Source: Fidelibacterota bacterium (lineage in GTDB: Bacteria; Fidelibacterota; Marinisomatia; SCGC-AAA003-L08; JACNLC01). Taken from it: a stretch of 56,815 bases of DNA. Within the stretch, counting starts at the first letter, position 1; each line of letters begins with the position of its first letter. This document shows, piece by piece, positions 45,426 to 55,151 of this stretch. A program made the translations under genes and the position numbers. Below the pieces are notes generated by a model, which was not told the DNA's origin, did not search any database, and saw nothing but the letters and a program-made list of their open reading frames with translations. The stretch is taken from positions 1 through 56,815 of the forward strand of contig JABMOW010000114.1 in the NCBI GenBank assembly GCA_013204025.1. Direction: 5' to 3'.

Positions 45426-46157
45426 ATGACGGACAAATTAGCAACAATGCAATTACCCTGGCGCCTGATTCCCGCGATATTTATAAGCCGCCCCAACCGG
45501 TTTTTAACCATCATAGAAATTGATGGCGTTCAACATGAAAGCCATCTACCAGATCCCGGACGGCTCAAAGAATTATTGACGCCTGGCGTAAAATTACTGG
45601 TGAAGACGGAAACAGGCGATCACCGAAAGACAAAATTTTCAACTCAGGCAGTCTATCTGGACGAAACGCTTATTTCCCTTAACTCCTGGCTACCCAACCG
45701 TTATGTAGAGCATCTGATTTCTGGCGGTCATTTACCCTGGTTGACGGAATGGTCTGTGCGCCAACGTGAATTTACCGTGGATCACAGCCGTTTCGATTTT
45801 CTGTTAGAAAATGGAACAGACACAATGTTTCTGGAAGTTAAATCCGTTACCCTGGTTGAGGATAAGGTGGCGAAATTCCCGGATGCAGTCACGGCTCGAG
45901 GCGCTCGACACCTGAATCATTTGGCGGAATTGAGCAAGGGCGGGAGTCATTGCACGGCTTTGTTCGTGGTCCAACGCGAAGATGCTGTGTTGTTCCGTCC
46001 ACAATGGGAGCGGGACCCAAAACTGGGATTGGCACTTGTGGCCGCCCATGACGCCGGAGTGGATGTCCGTGTAATCAAAATGAAAATGACACCGGACCGA
46101 CTCATCTATTTGGGGGAACTGCCGTGGGATCTGACGGTGCCGGAATTTATTCGGTGA
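45426..46157 (+). CDS. sfsA: SfsA family protein (DNA-binding / nuclease-like)
   Basis: 243 residues. HLPDPGRLKELLTPG (about 39-53), RFDFLLENGTD and FLEVKSVTL (about 139-147), and FPDAVTARGARHLNHL are family signatures; the D-x-E-V-K pattern is like that of restriction-type nuclease folds. In E. coli it was named for sugar fermentation stimulation; its molecular role is uncertain. Confidence 0.93.
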   Translation: MTDKLATMQLPWRLIPAIFISRPNRFLTIIEIDGVQHESHLPDPGRLKELLTPGVKLLVKTETGDHRKTKFSTQAVYLDETLISLNSWLPNRYVEHLISGGHLPWLTEWSVRQREFTVDHSRFDFLLENGTDTMFLEVKSVTLVEDKVAKFPDAVTARGARHLNHLAELSKGGSHCTALFVVQREDAVLFRPQWERDPKLGLALVAAHDAGVDVRVIKMKMTPDRLIYLGELPWDLTVPEFIR

Positions 46158-46292
46158 TTTTAACAGGTTTGCTAATCTGATCCTCAATAGATAATGGTGT
46201 TTGCCAGGTCTGATTCGTTCTTGTCCTTTTCGTACAGGGCATCCTACATTTATCTTTTGTAGAACACAATTTTATAGAAGGAATCTATCCCT

Positions 46293-47489
46293 ATGGGCCA
46301 CATCGCCAATGCCAAGAACTCTCTCGTACCTCTCATAGACCGAATCAACAAGTATCCCATCGGATTGGTGGACAATGAAAAACTGCGTCAAATACTCGCT
46401 ATCTTGTTTACCGAGGAAGAGGCATTTGTGGCGTCTAAATTCCCCTTGGAAGAGGCTACGCTGGACGAACTTTGTAAGCTTACGGGTAAATCCAGCGATG
46501 TTTTGCTCCCCATGTTGGAGAATCTTGCCAACAAGGGCATCATCATGGATATGCCTTATGGCGACACCACTTATTATCTCCTCATGCCCGGTCTCATTGG
46601 TTTTTTCGAATTTACATTCATGAAAAACCGCACCGACCTACCCCTAGACGAATTGGCAAAACTGATGTCCGAATACCTCTATGAAGATCCCAAGACTGGT
46701 CAAGCCGCTGAATTCTTCGGTAGCAAAACGCCTCTTACAAAAGCCATGGTTACTGATGGACAGATTCCCGTAAGCAGCACAATCACCGATACTCACACAG
46801 CCAAAGAGATTATCAATAATTCAGATTTCGGTGCCGTGTCCATGTGTTATTGCCGCCACAAAAAAGAACATGAAGACAAAACCTGCAAGAAGGATGCTCC
46901 CATGGAGAATATCTGTATCTCGGTGGGGACGGGTGCCAAATTCTTGGCGCGGCGCGGTTTTGCCAGAGAGAGTACCAAGGAGGAATTGCTGTCCATCATC
47001 GACTTGGCCGATAAACATAACCTCACCCATATCACCGACAACATCAGACACAAACCGTCGTTTATCTGTAATTGTTGTGGGTGTTGTTGTGAAATTATGC
47101 ACGGTGTCCAGATGGGGTATTACGAGGGCGTTGGAAAAACGGATTTCCTCGCCACCATCGACCCTGATAAGTGCGATTATTGTGGCGACTGCTTTACCGC
47201 CTGCAATGTTAAGGCTATCGGTTTGGCAAAAAATGGTGTAAAACTCGCTGGTAAGAACCGATACTCGGCTGTGCGCGATCACATTTGCCTTGGCTGCGCC
47301 GCCTGTATCACCAGTTGTGAGCAAGATGCCATCTCTATGATACCTCGCGAAAATCATACCCAACCATCAATACCGAACAAGAAGCGCGACTTGTTTGTCC
47401 AAATTCTGCGCGAGAAGGGTCGACTGACACCTTTCGTCATTAGCCGAGCGAAGAAGACCGTTAAGAAATTGATAGGAATCGGGCGGTAA
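46293..47489 (+). CDS. 4Fe-4S ferredoxin protein with winged-helix-like N-domain
   Basis: 398 residues. The N-terminus looks like a winged helix (LDELCKLTGKSSDVLLPMLE then NLANKGIIMDM). A middle Cys region (SMCYCRHKKEH, then CNCCGCCCEI) is followed by two ferredoxin motifs, CDYCGDCFTAC and CLGCAACITSC, for two 4Fe-4S clusters, and a basic tail. Similar proteins in anaerobes are annotated only as 4Fe-4S binding. Its C-rich third positions differ from nearby genes and may point to transfer. Likely a redox or sensory protein of anaerobic metabolism (inference). Confidence 0.8.
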   Translation: MGHIANAKNSLVPLIDRINKYPIGLVDNEKLRQILAILFTEEEAFVASKFPLEEATLDELCKLTGKSSDVLLPMLENLANKGIIMDMPYGDTTYYLLMPGLIGFFEFTFMKNRTDLPLDELAKLMSEYLYEDPKTGQAAEFFGSKTPLTKAMVTDGQIPVSSTITDTHTAKEIINNSDFGAVSMCYCRHKKEHEDKTCKKDAPMENICISVGTGAKFLARRGFARESTKEELLSIIDLADKHNLTHITDNIRHKPSFICNCCGCCCEIMHGVQMGYYEGVGKTDFLATIDPDKCDYCGDCFTACNVKAIGLAKNGVKLAGKNRYSAVRDHICLGCAACITSCEQDAISMIPRENHTQPSIPNKKRDLFVQILREKGRLTPFVISRAKKTVKKLIGIGR

Positions 47490-47516
47490 AAGGAAATATT
47501 CAGTTTCAGGCTTTTG

Positions 47517-49247
47517 TCAGAACCGATGGATCAGATCCAGTCCCCGTCGGATGGTATTTGCCAGATCGGAATTTCCCTGTGCGCGATCGGATAATTCTTT
47601 TTCTAATAGGTGACGCCAGTCCGGTGCGGGTGTCATTGATGCGACGATCTCAAGGATTTCCATGTTCAGCAGCCAATCACCGTGATGGCTTTTAGATATC
47701 ACTTTGTAGATTTTGCGAAGTTCTTCCAAATGGTGTTCACCGGATTCCCGTATTTCCCGGACCCGCCGGTATAGGTCGATGCGGTCATGTTTGTTGTCTG
47801 GGCCGCTTGTCAAGGGTTGTGATGGATGATTCTTCTGCACCGCGTCATCCATAAAAGGCGCGTAGGATAGCCAGTCTGATGGTCCGCCGTTCACGGATAT
47901 AATTTTTTCACCCGCCGCCATATCGTAGTAGCCCCATTCCGGCTTGAACAAGATCTGATCACCATATGTGACTGTGCATTCATCAAATGTCAGTAATATC
48001 ACCACTTCTGACTCTTTCAGAACACGAGTCAAGGTTCCCTGAACCTGCACACCGCTGGCGAAACTGATCTTCACTTCCTCATTGTATTTTAAATCCTCAA
48101 ACTTGTGATCTGACTCTGAATTTTGCGAGATATCCACAATGTTACCAACGGGTGTGCCATATCCTTCGGCATGATAATCGCCGCCATGTCCGGGGATTTG
48201 CTCCGTTTGGGTGCACAGCTGAACCGGACCCATGTATTGCAGGTATATCGGTTGCTTGTTTTCATCCAAAATGATGTTTGACAGCACACCAGACACCCTA
48301 ATACCGCTATCCATCACGGCAGCAGTGACTGTCTGGGCTTGTTTGGCTTTAGCCAATCCCTCTACACCACCCGTCCGACACGCCAGAGTACTAGCAAATT
48401 CTTCGAGAACATCAGTGAGTGTCTGGAAATCCGGTGTCACAAACAACTGGGGCTGCGGTTCAGTGATATCGTATGAATGGTTAATGCAATCGATAGAAAA
48501 AGGTAATTTCTTCACCTTATCTGTGAGACAGTTATAGCTCTCGCTGACAGAAGAAAGTAGTCCCGCGCCATAAATTAGCGGGCGATCCAACGAACCGATA
48601 AGCCCATACTCTACCGTCCACCAGTTCATACGGGACATGTATGCTGCCTCGCTGATATAGCTGATATTTGCGACAGCATCTTCCAGCAACACTTCGGCAT
48701 TGTGAATATCATCCAGTGTTGAGGCGGGATTTTCTTTAATATCCGATAGTTCTCTAATGGCATTGTACAACAATATGTCTTCTTTACTGGCGATGGCTTT
48801 TGATGCCACTTTACCATAATTTTTGAGGTAGGCAGCATAGCCCGGGTCGGCAATAATGGGTGCATGTCCGGCTGCTTCATGAACAATATCCGGTGCGGGA
48901 GTGTATGTGAGATGTTCCAGTGACCGCATATCCGCGGCAATGGCAAGTACGCCCAACGATTGCAGTTCCATAAATGCTGAAGGGGGTATGAATCCCCGAA
49001 CACATACAGCGCCCCACTCGAAAACTGACAGTTTTTGGTCTATTTCCTCAATACAGGGGATTCGATCTGTTTCAATTCCACAGGCAGCCAACCCATTCAG
49101 ATAGGCGGGATGAGCGGTCTGCTGAAAGAATTGTCGGGATATCCGCATGATAAACCGCCAGCAGGCATGATCGATGGCTGAATACCGATCGTAATCCTGT
49201 TCAACTATGTACTTTTGTAGATGTGGTGGAATAGATTTCCAAGTCAT
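47517..49247 (-). CDS. phhA: Aromatic amino acid hydroxylase (phenylalanine 4-monooxygenase-like)
   Basis: 576 residues. The catalytic half carries the 2-His-1-Glu iron site: H123 and H128 in DIVHEAAGHAP and E213 in NWWTVEYGLIG. It needs tetrahydropterin and O2. A C-terminal half of about 280 residues is extra compared with short bacterial PhhA (about 270) but matches the long form known in several phyla. It uses Phe to make Tyr, assuming usual specificity. A decayed outer-membrane protein gene ends 4 bp upstream of its ATG. Confidence 0.9.
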   Translation of the reverse strand: MTWKSIPPHLQKYIVEQDYDRYSAIDHACWRFIMRISRQFFQQTAHPAYLNGLAACGIETDRIPCIEEIDQKLSVFEWGAVCVRGFIPPSAFMELQSLGVLAIAADMRSLEHLTYTPAPDIVHEAAGHAPIIADPGYAAYLKNYGKVASKAIASKEDILLYNAIRELSDIKENPASTLDDIHNAEVLLEDAVANISYISEAAYMSRMNWWTVEYGLIGSLDRPLIYGAGLLSSVSESYNCLTDKVKKLPFSIDCINHSYDITEPQPQLFVTPDFQTLTDVLEEFASTLACRTGGVEGLAKAKQAQTVTAAVMDSGIRVSGVLSNIILDENKQPIYLQYMGPVQLCTQTEQIPGHGGDYHAEGYGTPVGNIVDISQNSESDHKFEDLKYNEEVKISFASGVQVQGTLTRVLKESEVVILLTFDECTVTYGDQILFKPEWGYYDMAAGEKIISVNGGPSDWLSYAPFMDDAVQKNHPSQPLTSGPDNKHDRIDLYRRVREIRESGEHHLEELRKIYKVISKSHHGDWLLNMEILEIVASMTPAPDWRHLLEKELSDRAQGNSDLANTIRRGLDLIHRF

Positions 49248-49251
49248 GGTA

Positions 49252-49644
49252 TTAATATTCCATTCCTACAGTAACACCGAAATTAATGTGCGCGAATTGT
49301 TCTGGTTTCATTTGATCTCTGATAATTGTCATTCTGGTAAAAACGAAGTGATAGCCGGAATTGTCCGAATAAGAATTGCAGTGAATCCCATGTTTGAAAC
49401 TACAACGGTTTTTGAAATTGTGAAAATGGTTCAATCGCTCTGAATGGGATATCACCAATATTGTAAGTCGGTACTCCTTTGTGGAAACAATAAAATTTTA
49501 TCTAAATTAAGCGTTCATTTTTTAGTAATATCACCATGATTCGTCAATTGACAAAAAGTAAAATTTCTATTCCACCTTCGCAGAAATCTATCCGGATAAT
49601 GTGAGGGCTAAAACCAATGATAAAGAGAGTCTCGTTGAAGTCAT
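49252..49644 (-). pseudogene. Decayed outer-membrane protein gene
   Basis: On the minus strand an ATG at 49644 begins MTSTRLSLSLVLALTLSG, a good signal peptide, then an in-frame TAG and ISAKVE. Further down, another frame reads GVPTYNIGDIPFRAIEP then stops, and a third ends TIIRDQMKPEQF-AHINFGVTVGMEY and TAA at 49252, typical of a barrel C-terminus. Stops and frameshifts separate the pieces, and most of the middle is gone. It sits directly before phhA, and the rest of this 433-bp gap is the panB leader. Confidence 0.6.
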
Positions 49645-49680
49645 GACCAAATCTAAAATCTATTTATCTGTTAACTAAAT

Positions 49681-50523
49681 TTGAAGAAGATAACCATCAA
49701 TTACATTAAGCGGTTAAAGAGCGAAGAGCAGCCATTTGCCACTCTTACCGCTTACGATTACACGTCGGCTAAAATCGTTGATGCTACTGACGTACCCATT
49801 ATTTTGGTTGGCGACAGTGCCGCCATGGTTGTGCTGGGATATGAAACCACTATTCCTGTAACAATGGATGAAATGATCATGCTTACATCGGCGGTTTGCC
49901 GAGGCACACAGCGCGCGCTGGTCATTGCCGATCTTCCCTTCATGTCATATCAGGCGTCCATTACTGATGCACTCCATTCAGCCGGCAGATTTATGAAGGA
50001 GGCGGGTGTTTCTGGCGTAAAACTGGAAGGCGGTATACGAATGATTCCCCAGATTCGTGCACTGGTGGATAATGGCATTCCTGTAATGGGACACATCGGT
50101 TTGACACCGCAGTCTTTTCATCAGTTTTCCGGGTACACGGTGCAGGGGAAGTCCGTCAAAGCCATCGAAAACCTCCTCGCTGATGCCCATGCTGTTACTG
50201 AAGCCGGAGCATTTTCATTGGTACTTGAGGGCATTCCGGCAGAAGTAGGAAAATTGATTACGGATCAAATATCCATCCCCACCATCGGGATTGGTGCCGG
50301 TCCCTACTGTGATGGACAGATACAGGTCTTTCACGATATTTTGGGACTGTATGGTGATTTCATACCCAAACATACCAAACAATTCGGGAAGATCAGCGAG
50401 CATATCACTGAGGCAATCCAGGCTTATATCCAACAGGTGGAAAACCGGTCTTTTCCCGCTGAAGAAAACAGTACTCATTTGAGCGCATCCGTTCTGAAAA
50501 ACTTATCCTCCAAACAAACATGA
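49681..50523 (+). CDS. panB: 3-methyl-2-oxobutanoate hydroxymethyltransferase PanB
   Basis: 280 residues from a TTG start. TAYDYTSAKIVDA, LVGDSAAMVVLGYETTIPVT and IPTIGIGAGPYCDGQI carry the Mg-binding Asp pair and the active-site Glu (VKLEGG). It makes ketopantoate for pantothenate/CoA synthesis. The ATGA overlap with panC shows an operon. Confidence 0.95.
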   Translation: MKKITINYIKRLKSEEQPFATLTAYDYTSAKIVDATDVPIILVGDSAAMVVLGYETTIPVTMDEMIMLTSAVCRGTQRALVIADLPFMSYQASITDALHSAGRFMKEAGVSGVKLEGGIRMIPQIRALVDNGIPVMGHIGLTPQSFHQFSGYTVQGKSVKAIENLLADAHAVTEAGAFSLVLEGIPAEVGKLITDQISIPTIGIGAGPYCDGQIQVFHDILGLYGDFIPKHTKQFGKISEHITEAIQAYIQQVENRSFPAEENSTHLSASVLKNLSSKQT

Positions 50524-51365
50524 ACATGATCACCAAAATTGATGAACTACGGAAATGGCGCAACGCTGTTTCTGGTACCGTCGGATTTGTCCCTACAATG
50601 GGTGGCTTGCATGATGGGCACTTGTCGCTGGTAAAGGCATCCAATGATACCTGTGACAACACGGTGGTCAGTATTTATGTGAATCCGGCACAATTTTCTC
50701 CCAATGAGGACTTATCCAACTATCCTCGTGATCTGCAAACGGATATTGAAAAGTTGGACAAGTATTCTGTGGATGCTCTTTTCTTTCCTGATGATCGACA
50801 GATGTACCCGAATGGATTTTCTACTTCTGTTTCAGAAAGTCAACTATCGTCAAAGCTGGAAGGAAAAAGCCGACCTACTCATTTTGCAGGTGTCACTACC
50901 ATAGTATCCAAACTGTTCAATCTGGTAAACCCAACACATGCATTTTTCGGAAAAAAAGACGCCCAACAACTTCGTGTCATTCAAAAAATGGTAACCGATT
51001 TAAACTTTGATATCAATATTATACCGTATGACATTGTGCGTGAGACCAATGGATTAGCAATGAGCAGCCGGAATAAGTATCTTTCATCCGAAGAGCGTCG
51101 GCGAGCCGGAATCCTTAATGAAGCACTGACAAAAGCCCGGGAGCTGCTGGGTCAAGGTGAACGATCCACTGAAAAAGTCAAACGGTTCATCAGTGACAAA
51201 ATATTATCTGAACCCTTGTCCAAAATCGATTATGTGTCGATAGCGGATCATATGACATTAGATGAGGCTTCCGATCTAGTTCAAAGTGACGTTCTGGTAA
51301 GCGTAGCGATATTTTTCGCAAAAGTGAGATTGATTGACAATTTTGAATTTATGATCCGGGATTGA
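50520..51365 (+). CDS. panC: Pantothenate synthetase PanC
   Basis: 281 residues. FVPTMGGLHDGHLSLV contains the HxGH nucleotidyl-transferase motif; VNPTHAFFGKKDAQQLRVI and the MSSRNKYLS loop follow. It condenses pantoate and beta-alanine with ATP. Coupled to panB; the next gene starts 3 bp later. Confidence 0.96.
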   Translation: MNMITKIDELRKWRNAVSGTVGFVPTMGGLHDGHLSLVKASNDTCDNTVVSIYVNPAQFSPNEDLSNYPRDLQTDIEKLDKYSVDALFFPDDRQMYPNGFSTSVSESQLSSKLEGKSRPTHFAGVTTIVSKLFNLVNPTHAFFGKKDAQQLRVIQKMVTDLNFDINIIPYDIVRETNGLAMSSRNKYLSSEERRRAGILNEALTKARELLGQGERSTEKVKRFISDKILSEPLSKIDYVSIADHMTLDEASDLVQSDVLVSVAIFFAKVRLIDNFEFMIRD

Positions 51366-51368
51366 TCC

Positions 51369-52937
51369 ATGTCTGTTTCCGCAGCGTCAGACTTTCCGCA
51401 CCGCAATTTCAACTTCAACTTTTTCATCGTCCTTTTTGTTATCCTGCTGCTACCCACATGCACACGAGTACCCGAATCCCGACAACTCAACTTGGTGTTA
51501 TATGGCGATCCGAGTAGCCTTGATCCTGCATTTGCCACTGATGTTCGTACCGGTCAGGTTTGTGCCGTGCTGTACGATAATCTGGTTCGATTTGGACGTG
51601 GCACAGAACTGATCCCATCTATCGCTAAAAGCTGGGGCATTGATTCAACCGGCACCTTGTATCATTTTGATCTTCGCTCGGACGTTCAATTCACGGATGG
51701 TACACCACTTCGCGCAAATCATGTGAAATGGGCATTCCAGCGCCTGATGGACCTTGAAACTCAATCCCATCGAACCTGGTTATTTCAGAACGTATTGGGC
51801 GTGGGGGAATTTCAATCCGGGGATACAAATGAGATTATCGGCTTTCGTGCCAAGGATGATTCTACGTTTTCCATCCAATTGACTGAACCATTCGCGCCGT
51901 TCATCGGATTTCTCGCTATGCCGTCTGCCTCAATTGTATCCGAAGACAAGGATGGTAATCTGATGGGTACTGGACCCTGGATACTCACTCAATGGGTTCA
52001 TGATGGTCATTTGCTGTTCGAACGAAACGATCAGTATTTTGATGGCGCACCTATCCTCGAAAAACTGAAAATCCGTGTTTTACCAGAAGCGCTTCCCCGG
52101 TCGGCAGAATTTATCACAGGCTATCTGGATATCATGGAAATCCCCGAACCGGAATACGATCTGTGGGCAGATGATCCCGAATGGGCGCTTTACATTCATC
52201 TCAAGGACGAGCTGAACACTTATTATATCGGATTGAACTGCAGTCGGCCACCATTTGATGACGTTCGTGTTCGCCAAGCCGTAAACTATGCGTTGGATAT
52301 CCCCGCCATCATTCAAGCAGTGAATCATGGAAAGGGCACGCTTGCTGCCGGACCCGTGCCTCCCGGGTTACTCCATGGCGTATCACCCGAACCATATGGG
52401 TATGGACCGGAAGAATCTCGCAAATTACTTCGGGAAGCCGGATTTGAAAATGGCCTTGATGTGGAACTCTGGCAAGGGCAGGCACCTGAACTTATGCTGA
52501 TCACCGAAGCCATCCAGGCACAACTGGCAGAGGTGGGTGTGCACGTGAAGATCATTCGAAACGATTGGAATATGTTTAGCCAGGCAGTGGTTCAGGGCAA
52601 ACCGGACATGTATTACCGATCATGGTGGGCAGATTATCCCGATGCGGAAAACTTTTTAGCGCCATTGTTTGATTCCGGGGTGAGCCTGAAAAGATGGACG
52701 CGATACACGAACCCTCAGCTAGATGAAATCATTCTAGGATTGCAAACCGAAACGAATGAGGACCTCCGGCAAAAAATAGCGATTCACGCCAATCAAATCC
52801 TTCATGATGACGCCCCATGGATTTACCTGTGGCATTCACAAACAGCCACGATCGTCAGCCCCAAATTACAGGGATGGCAGCCCAGCCTCATGTTCAATGC
52901 AGAAAAATATACGAGGGTGGGGAAACGGGTAGAGTAG
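51369..52937 (+). CDS. Family 5 extracellular solute-binding lipoprotein (OppA/DppA-like)
   Basis: 522 residues. The N-terminus ends in LLLPTC, a likely lipobox, giving C34 as lipidated residue. YGDPSSLDPAFATD, FHLRSDVQFTDGTPL-like and LNCSRPPFDDVRVRQAVNYAL are SBP_bac_5 signatures for binding peptides or nickel-type ligands in the periplasm. No permease or ATPase is encoded here; it follows panC by 3 bp, so co-expression with pantothenate synthesis is possible. Confidence 0.9.
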   Translation: MSVSAASDFPHRNFNFNFFIVLFVILLLPTCTRVPESRQLNLVLYGDPSSLDPAFATDVRTGQVCAVLYDNLVRFGRGTELIPSIAKSWGIDSTGTLYHFDLRSDVQFTDGTPLRANHVKWAFQRLMDLETQSHRTWLFQNVLGVGEFQSGDTNEIIGFRAKDDSTFSIQLTEPFAPFIGFLAMPSASIVSEDKDGNLMGTGPWILTQWVHDGHLLFERNDQYFDGAPILEKLKIRVLPEALPRSAEFITGYLDIMEIPEPEYDLWADDPEWALYIHLKDELNTYYIGLNCSRPPFDDVRVRQAVNYALDIPAIIQAVNHGKGTLAAGPVPPGLLHGVSPEPYGYGPEESRKLLREAGFENGLDVELWQGQAPELMLITEAIQAQLAEVGVHVKIIRNDWNMFSQAVVQGKPDMYYRSWWADYPDAENFLAPLFDSGVSLKRWTRYTNPQLDEIILGLQTETNEDLRQKIAIHANQILHDDAPWIYLWHSQTATIVSPKLQGWQPSLMFNAEKYTRVGKRVE

Positions 52938-52960
52938 GGTGTGGGTATCGTGACTTTGAT

Positions 52961-52986
52961 ATCCGCATTTGCGGATGTATTTTGAA
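52961..52986. terminator. Probable terminator between oligopeptide-binding and ars genes
   Basis: ATCCGC-ATTT-GCGGAT is a perfect 6-bp stem followed by GTATTTTG. It lies in the short gap between the convergent plus-strand lipoprotein gene and minus-strand arsG. Confidence 0.5.
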
Positions 52987-52993
52987 TATGAGG

Positions 52994-53701
52994 TTAGAGT
53001 ACCGTAAAAATCAAAATGTAATAGATCCCTGTGAATATAAATACACCTCCAGCAACAAAACGCATAACCTTTTCAATTTTGGCTATTTTATTATAAAATA
53101 CACCTATTCTGGTAGCAGCGAACGCCAATAGATAGGTGAATAAAATAACAGGCAACCCCGTCCCAAATGCAAATATAATTGGTAGATATAGACCATCGGC
53201 GCTCGAAATTGTCATCGGAATTAACATTCCAAAATACAAGGCACCACTGTAAGGACAAAATGCCAATGCAAACACGGCCCCGATCATAAAAGACCCCAAT
53301 AAACCTTTACCATTAAATTTTTCCGATAATTTTTCTGTGAAACCAGATTTACCAAAGAAATTTAATTTTATTACATCAATCATTATCAAACCAATAATGA
53401 TGAGCAAAGGACCTAAATACTTTTCTCCATTTTGGTTGAAAAACCGGGCAATCTGAAATTTACTTGCTCCAAAAAATAGAATCAATCCGATGACCGTATA
53501 ACTGAGGGCTCGGCCCAGTGAGTAAATCAAACCACTCAAAAATACCATCTTTTTACTGGATATATTTTTTGAAATAAATGCTGTTGCTGTGATGTTGGTG
53601 GCGAGAGGGCAAGGACTGATTGCTGTCATTAACCCGAGCACAAATGCCGAAAAAACAGGAATGTTATTGTTCTCAATTAACGAATTTAAAAACTCTAACA
53701 T
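52994..53701 (-). CDS. arsG: CcdA/DsbD-like membrane protein, ArsG-type permease
   Basis: 235 residues with six or so membrane segments and the CcdA cysteine pair C31 (ISPCPLATN) and C149 (AFCPYSG). In Bacteroidota this family, next to a thioredoxin-like ArsF and ArsP, is annotated as ArsG, an aromatic arsenical efflux permease. It could also be an electron-transfer CcdA. Start overlaps the arsF stop by one base (TAATG). Last gene of the ars-like operon. Confidence 0.8.
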   Translation of the reverse strand: MLEFLNSLIENNNIPVFSAFVLGLMTAISPCPLATNITATAFISKNISSKKMVFLSGLIYSLGRALSYTVIGLILFFGASKFQIARFFNQNGEKYLGPLLIIIGLIMIDVIKLNFFGKSGFTEKLSEKFNGKGLLGSFMIGAVFALAFCPYSGALYFGMLIPMTISSADGLYLPIIFAFGTGLPVILFTYLLAFAATRIGVFYNKIAKIEKVMRFVAGGVFIFTGIYYILIFTVL

Positions 53702-54141
53702 TATTTCATTTTGGACAATTGAACTTCTATTTTTTGCTTTAACTCTTCTGAAAAAGCGTTTTGATCACGCCCTTTCATAAAAGCAAAATCTGTTAGATTG
53801 TACTGCGTCTCTTTTTTATCAATGATCACATTTAGGAAAAGAGAGGTTCCTGATGCCTCAAACTTTTCAGCCATTCCATAATTTGTTTCTTCGTCTACAT
53901 TAACAGTCTGAAATGTGATTTTACCATTTTTTAGTTCATCCGCAAAAAATGTGTTAAGCGTATAAACGGTGTTTGATTCAATGGCATTACAAGTCATGCA
54001 TCGGTGAGTAGAATGAAAATCAATGACTTCTATTTTATTGGTCAAACCTTCATTCTTAACTTGTTGGTATTGCGCTTTTTTATCACAAGAAAATAGCATT
54101 AGGCTTAATGCTACAATTGATAAAACTTTAAAAAACTTCAT
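53701..54141 (-). CDS. arsF: Thioredoxin-like lipoprotein, ArsF type
   Basis: 146 residues. Lipobox LMLFSC (C19) anchors it to the membrane. RCMTC (C48, C51) is the redox pair at the start of the thioredoxin fold, followed by FQTVNVDEETNY. The family is named ArsF, linked with reduction of nitrophenyl arsenicals, from its genomic pairing with ArsG. It may pass electrons from ArsG/CcdA. Confidence 0.75.
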   Translation of the reverse strand: MKFFKVLSIVALSLMLFSCDKKAQYQQVKNEGLTNKIEVIDFHSTHRCMTCNAIESNTVYTLNTFFADELKNGKITFQTVNVDEETNYGMAEKFEASGTSLFLNVIIDKKETQYNLTDFAFMKGRDQNAFSEELKQKIEVQLSKMK

Positions 54142-54156
54142 TGTTTACTCCAATCG

Positions 54157-55134
54157 TTAAAAAATTATATTAAATAAATATCCCGAGATGATAATGCAAA
54201 GGGTTACCACTGTAAAGAAAATACCGATTAATTTGAATGTCATTACCTTTTTCAAAAGCATCGCTTCGGGTAGGGAAAGACCAACAACGCCCATCATAAA
54301 AGCGATAGCTGTTCCGAGAGGGATACCTTTAGCAACCAAGACCTGAACTACGGGCAAAATACCCGAAGCATTAGAATACATTGGCACTGCAATCACCGTC
54401 GCCAAAGGTACTGCAAATAAATTATCCCTGCTCATATTATGTTCAAAAAATCCTTCAGGTATATATCCGTGCATTAATCCACCAATTGCAATTCCGACAA
54501 TTACGTACGGAACGACTCCTTTTAAAATTATTAAAACGTCATTCCAAATAACTGGCAATCGTTTATTAAGAGGTTGTTTTTCTTCTTGAAAAGTGTTTTG
54601 TTCGCGTTGAGCATTTGCCAGTATTTCTTTCACCCAAGGCGTCAATAATCTTTCTAATTTTAGCCGTTGTAATATTACTCCTGAAATGGTTCCGAGCAAT
54701 ACACCGCTGACGACATAAACGATGGTGGTTTTAACTCCAAAAAGTCCGATAAATAACCCAATGGCTACTTCGTTAACCAATGGAGAGGTAACCAAAAAGG
54801 CAAACGTCACACCAAGAGGAATGCCACCTTTTACAAAACCAATAAATAGCGGGACGGATGAGCAAGAACAAAAAGGAGTTACCACTCCGAACAAACTCGC
54901 CATTAGATATTCAGAACCATAAAGCACTTTTTTTGAAAGAAAACTTCTTACTCTGTCAATCGGAAAATAGCTATTTAATATCCCCATCAAAAAGATGATC
55001 ACGAAGAGTAACAGTAATATTTTAACGGTATCGTAGATGAAAAAATTTAGTGCTTCCGCCAAATGACTTTCTTTGTTCATCCCAAAAATATCGGACACTA
55101 TCCAATCTGCTATAATTTGTATCCAGTGAAACAT
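54157..55134 (-). CDS. arsP: ArsP-type organoarsenical permease
   Basis: 325 residues with about eight membrane segments. TPFCSCSSVPLFIGF (C89, C91) and SPLVNEVAIGLFIGLFG are the permease (UPF0718/ArsP) signatures; ArsP exports trivalent organoarsenicals such as MAs(III) and roxarsone(III). The repeat MYSNASGILPVVQ in the second half is also conserved. Third gene of the operon. Confidence 0.87.
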   Translation of the reverse strand: MFHWIQIIADWIVSDIFGMNKESHLAEALNFFIYDTVKILLLLFVIIFLMGILNSYFPIDRVRSFLSKKVLYGSEYLMASLFGVVTPFCSCSSVPLFIGFVKGGIPLGVTFAFLVTSPLVNEVAIGLFIGLFGVKTTIVYVVSGVLLGTISGVILQRLKLERLLTPWVKEILANAQREQNTFQEEKQPLNKRLPVIWNDVLIILKGVVPYVIVGIAIGGLMHGYIPEGFFEHNMSRDNLFAVPLATVIAVPMYSNASGILPVVQVLVAKGIPLGTAIAFMMGVVGLSLPEAMLLKKVMTFKLIGIFFTVVTLCIIISGYLFNIIF

Positions 55135-55151
55135 GGTTCAGACAATAATTA

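Noticed and set aside
49252-49458. 68-residue minus-strand frame as a gene
   Set aside because: Only its C-terminal part looks like protein; upstream pieces in other frames show it is part of a decayed gene.
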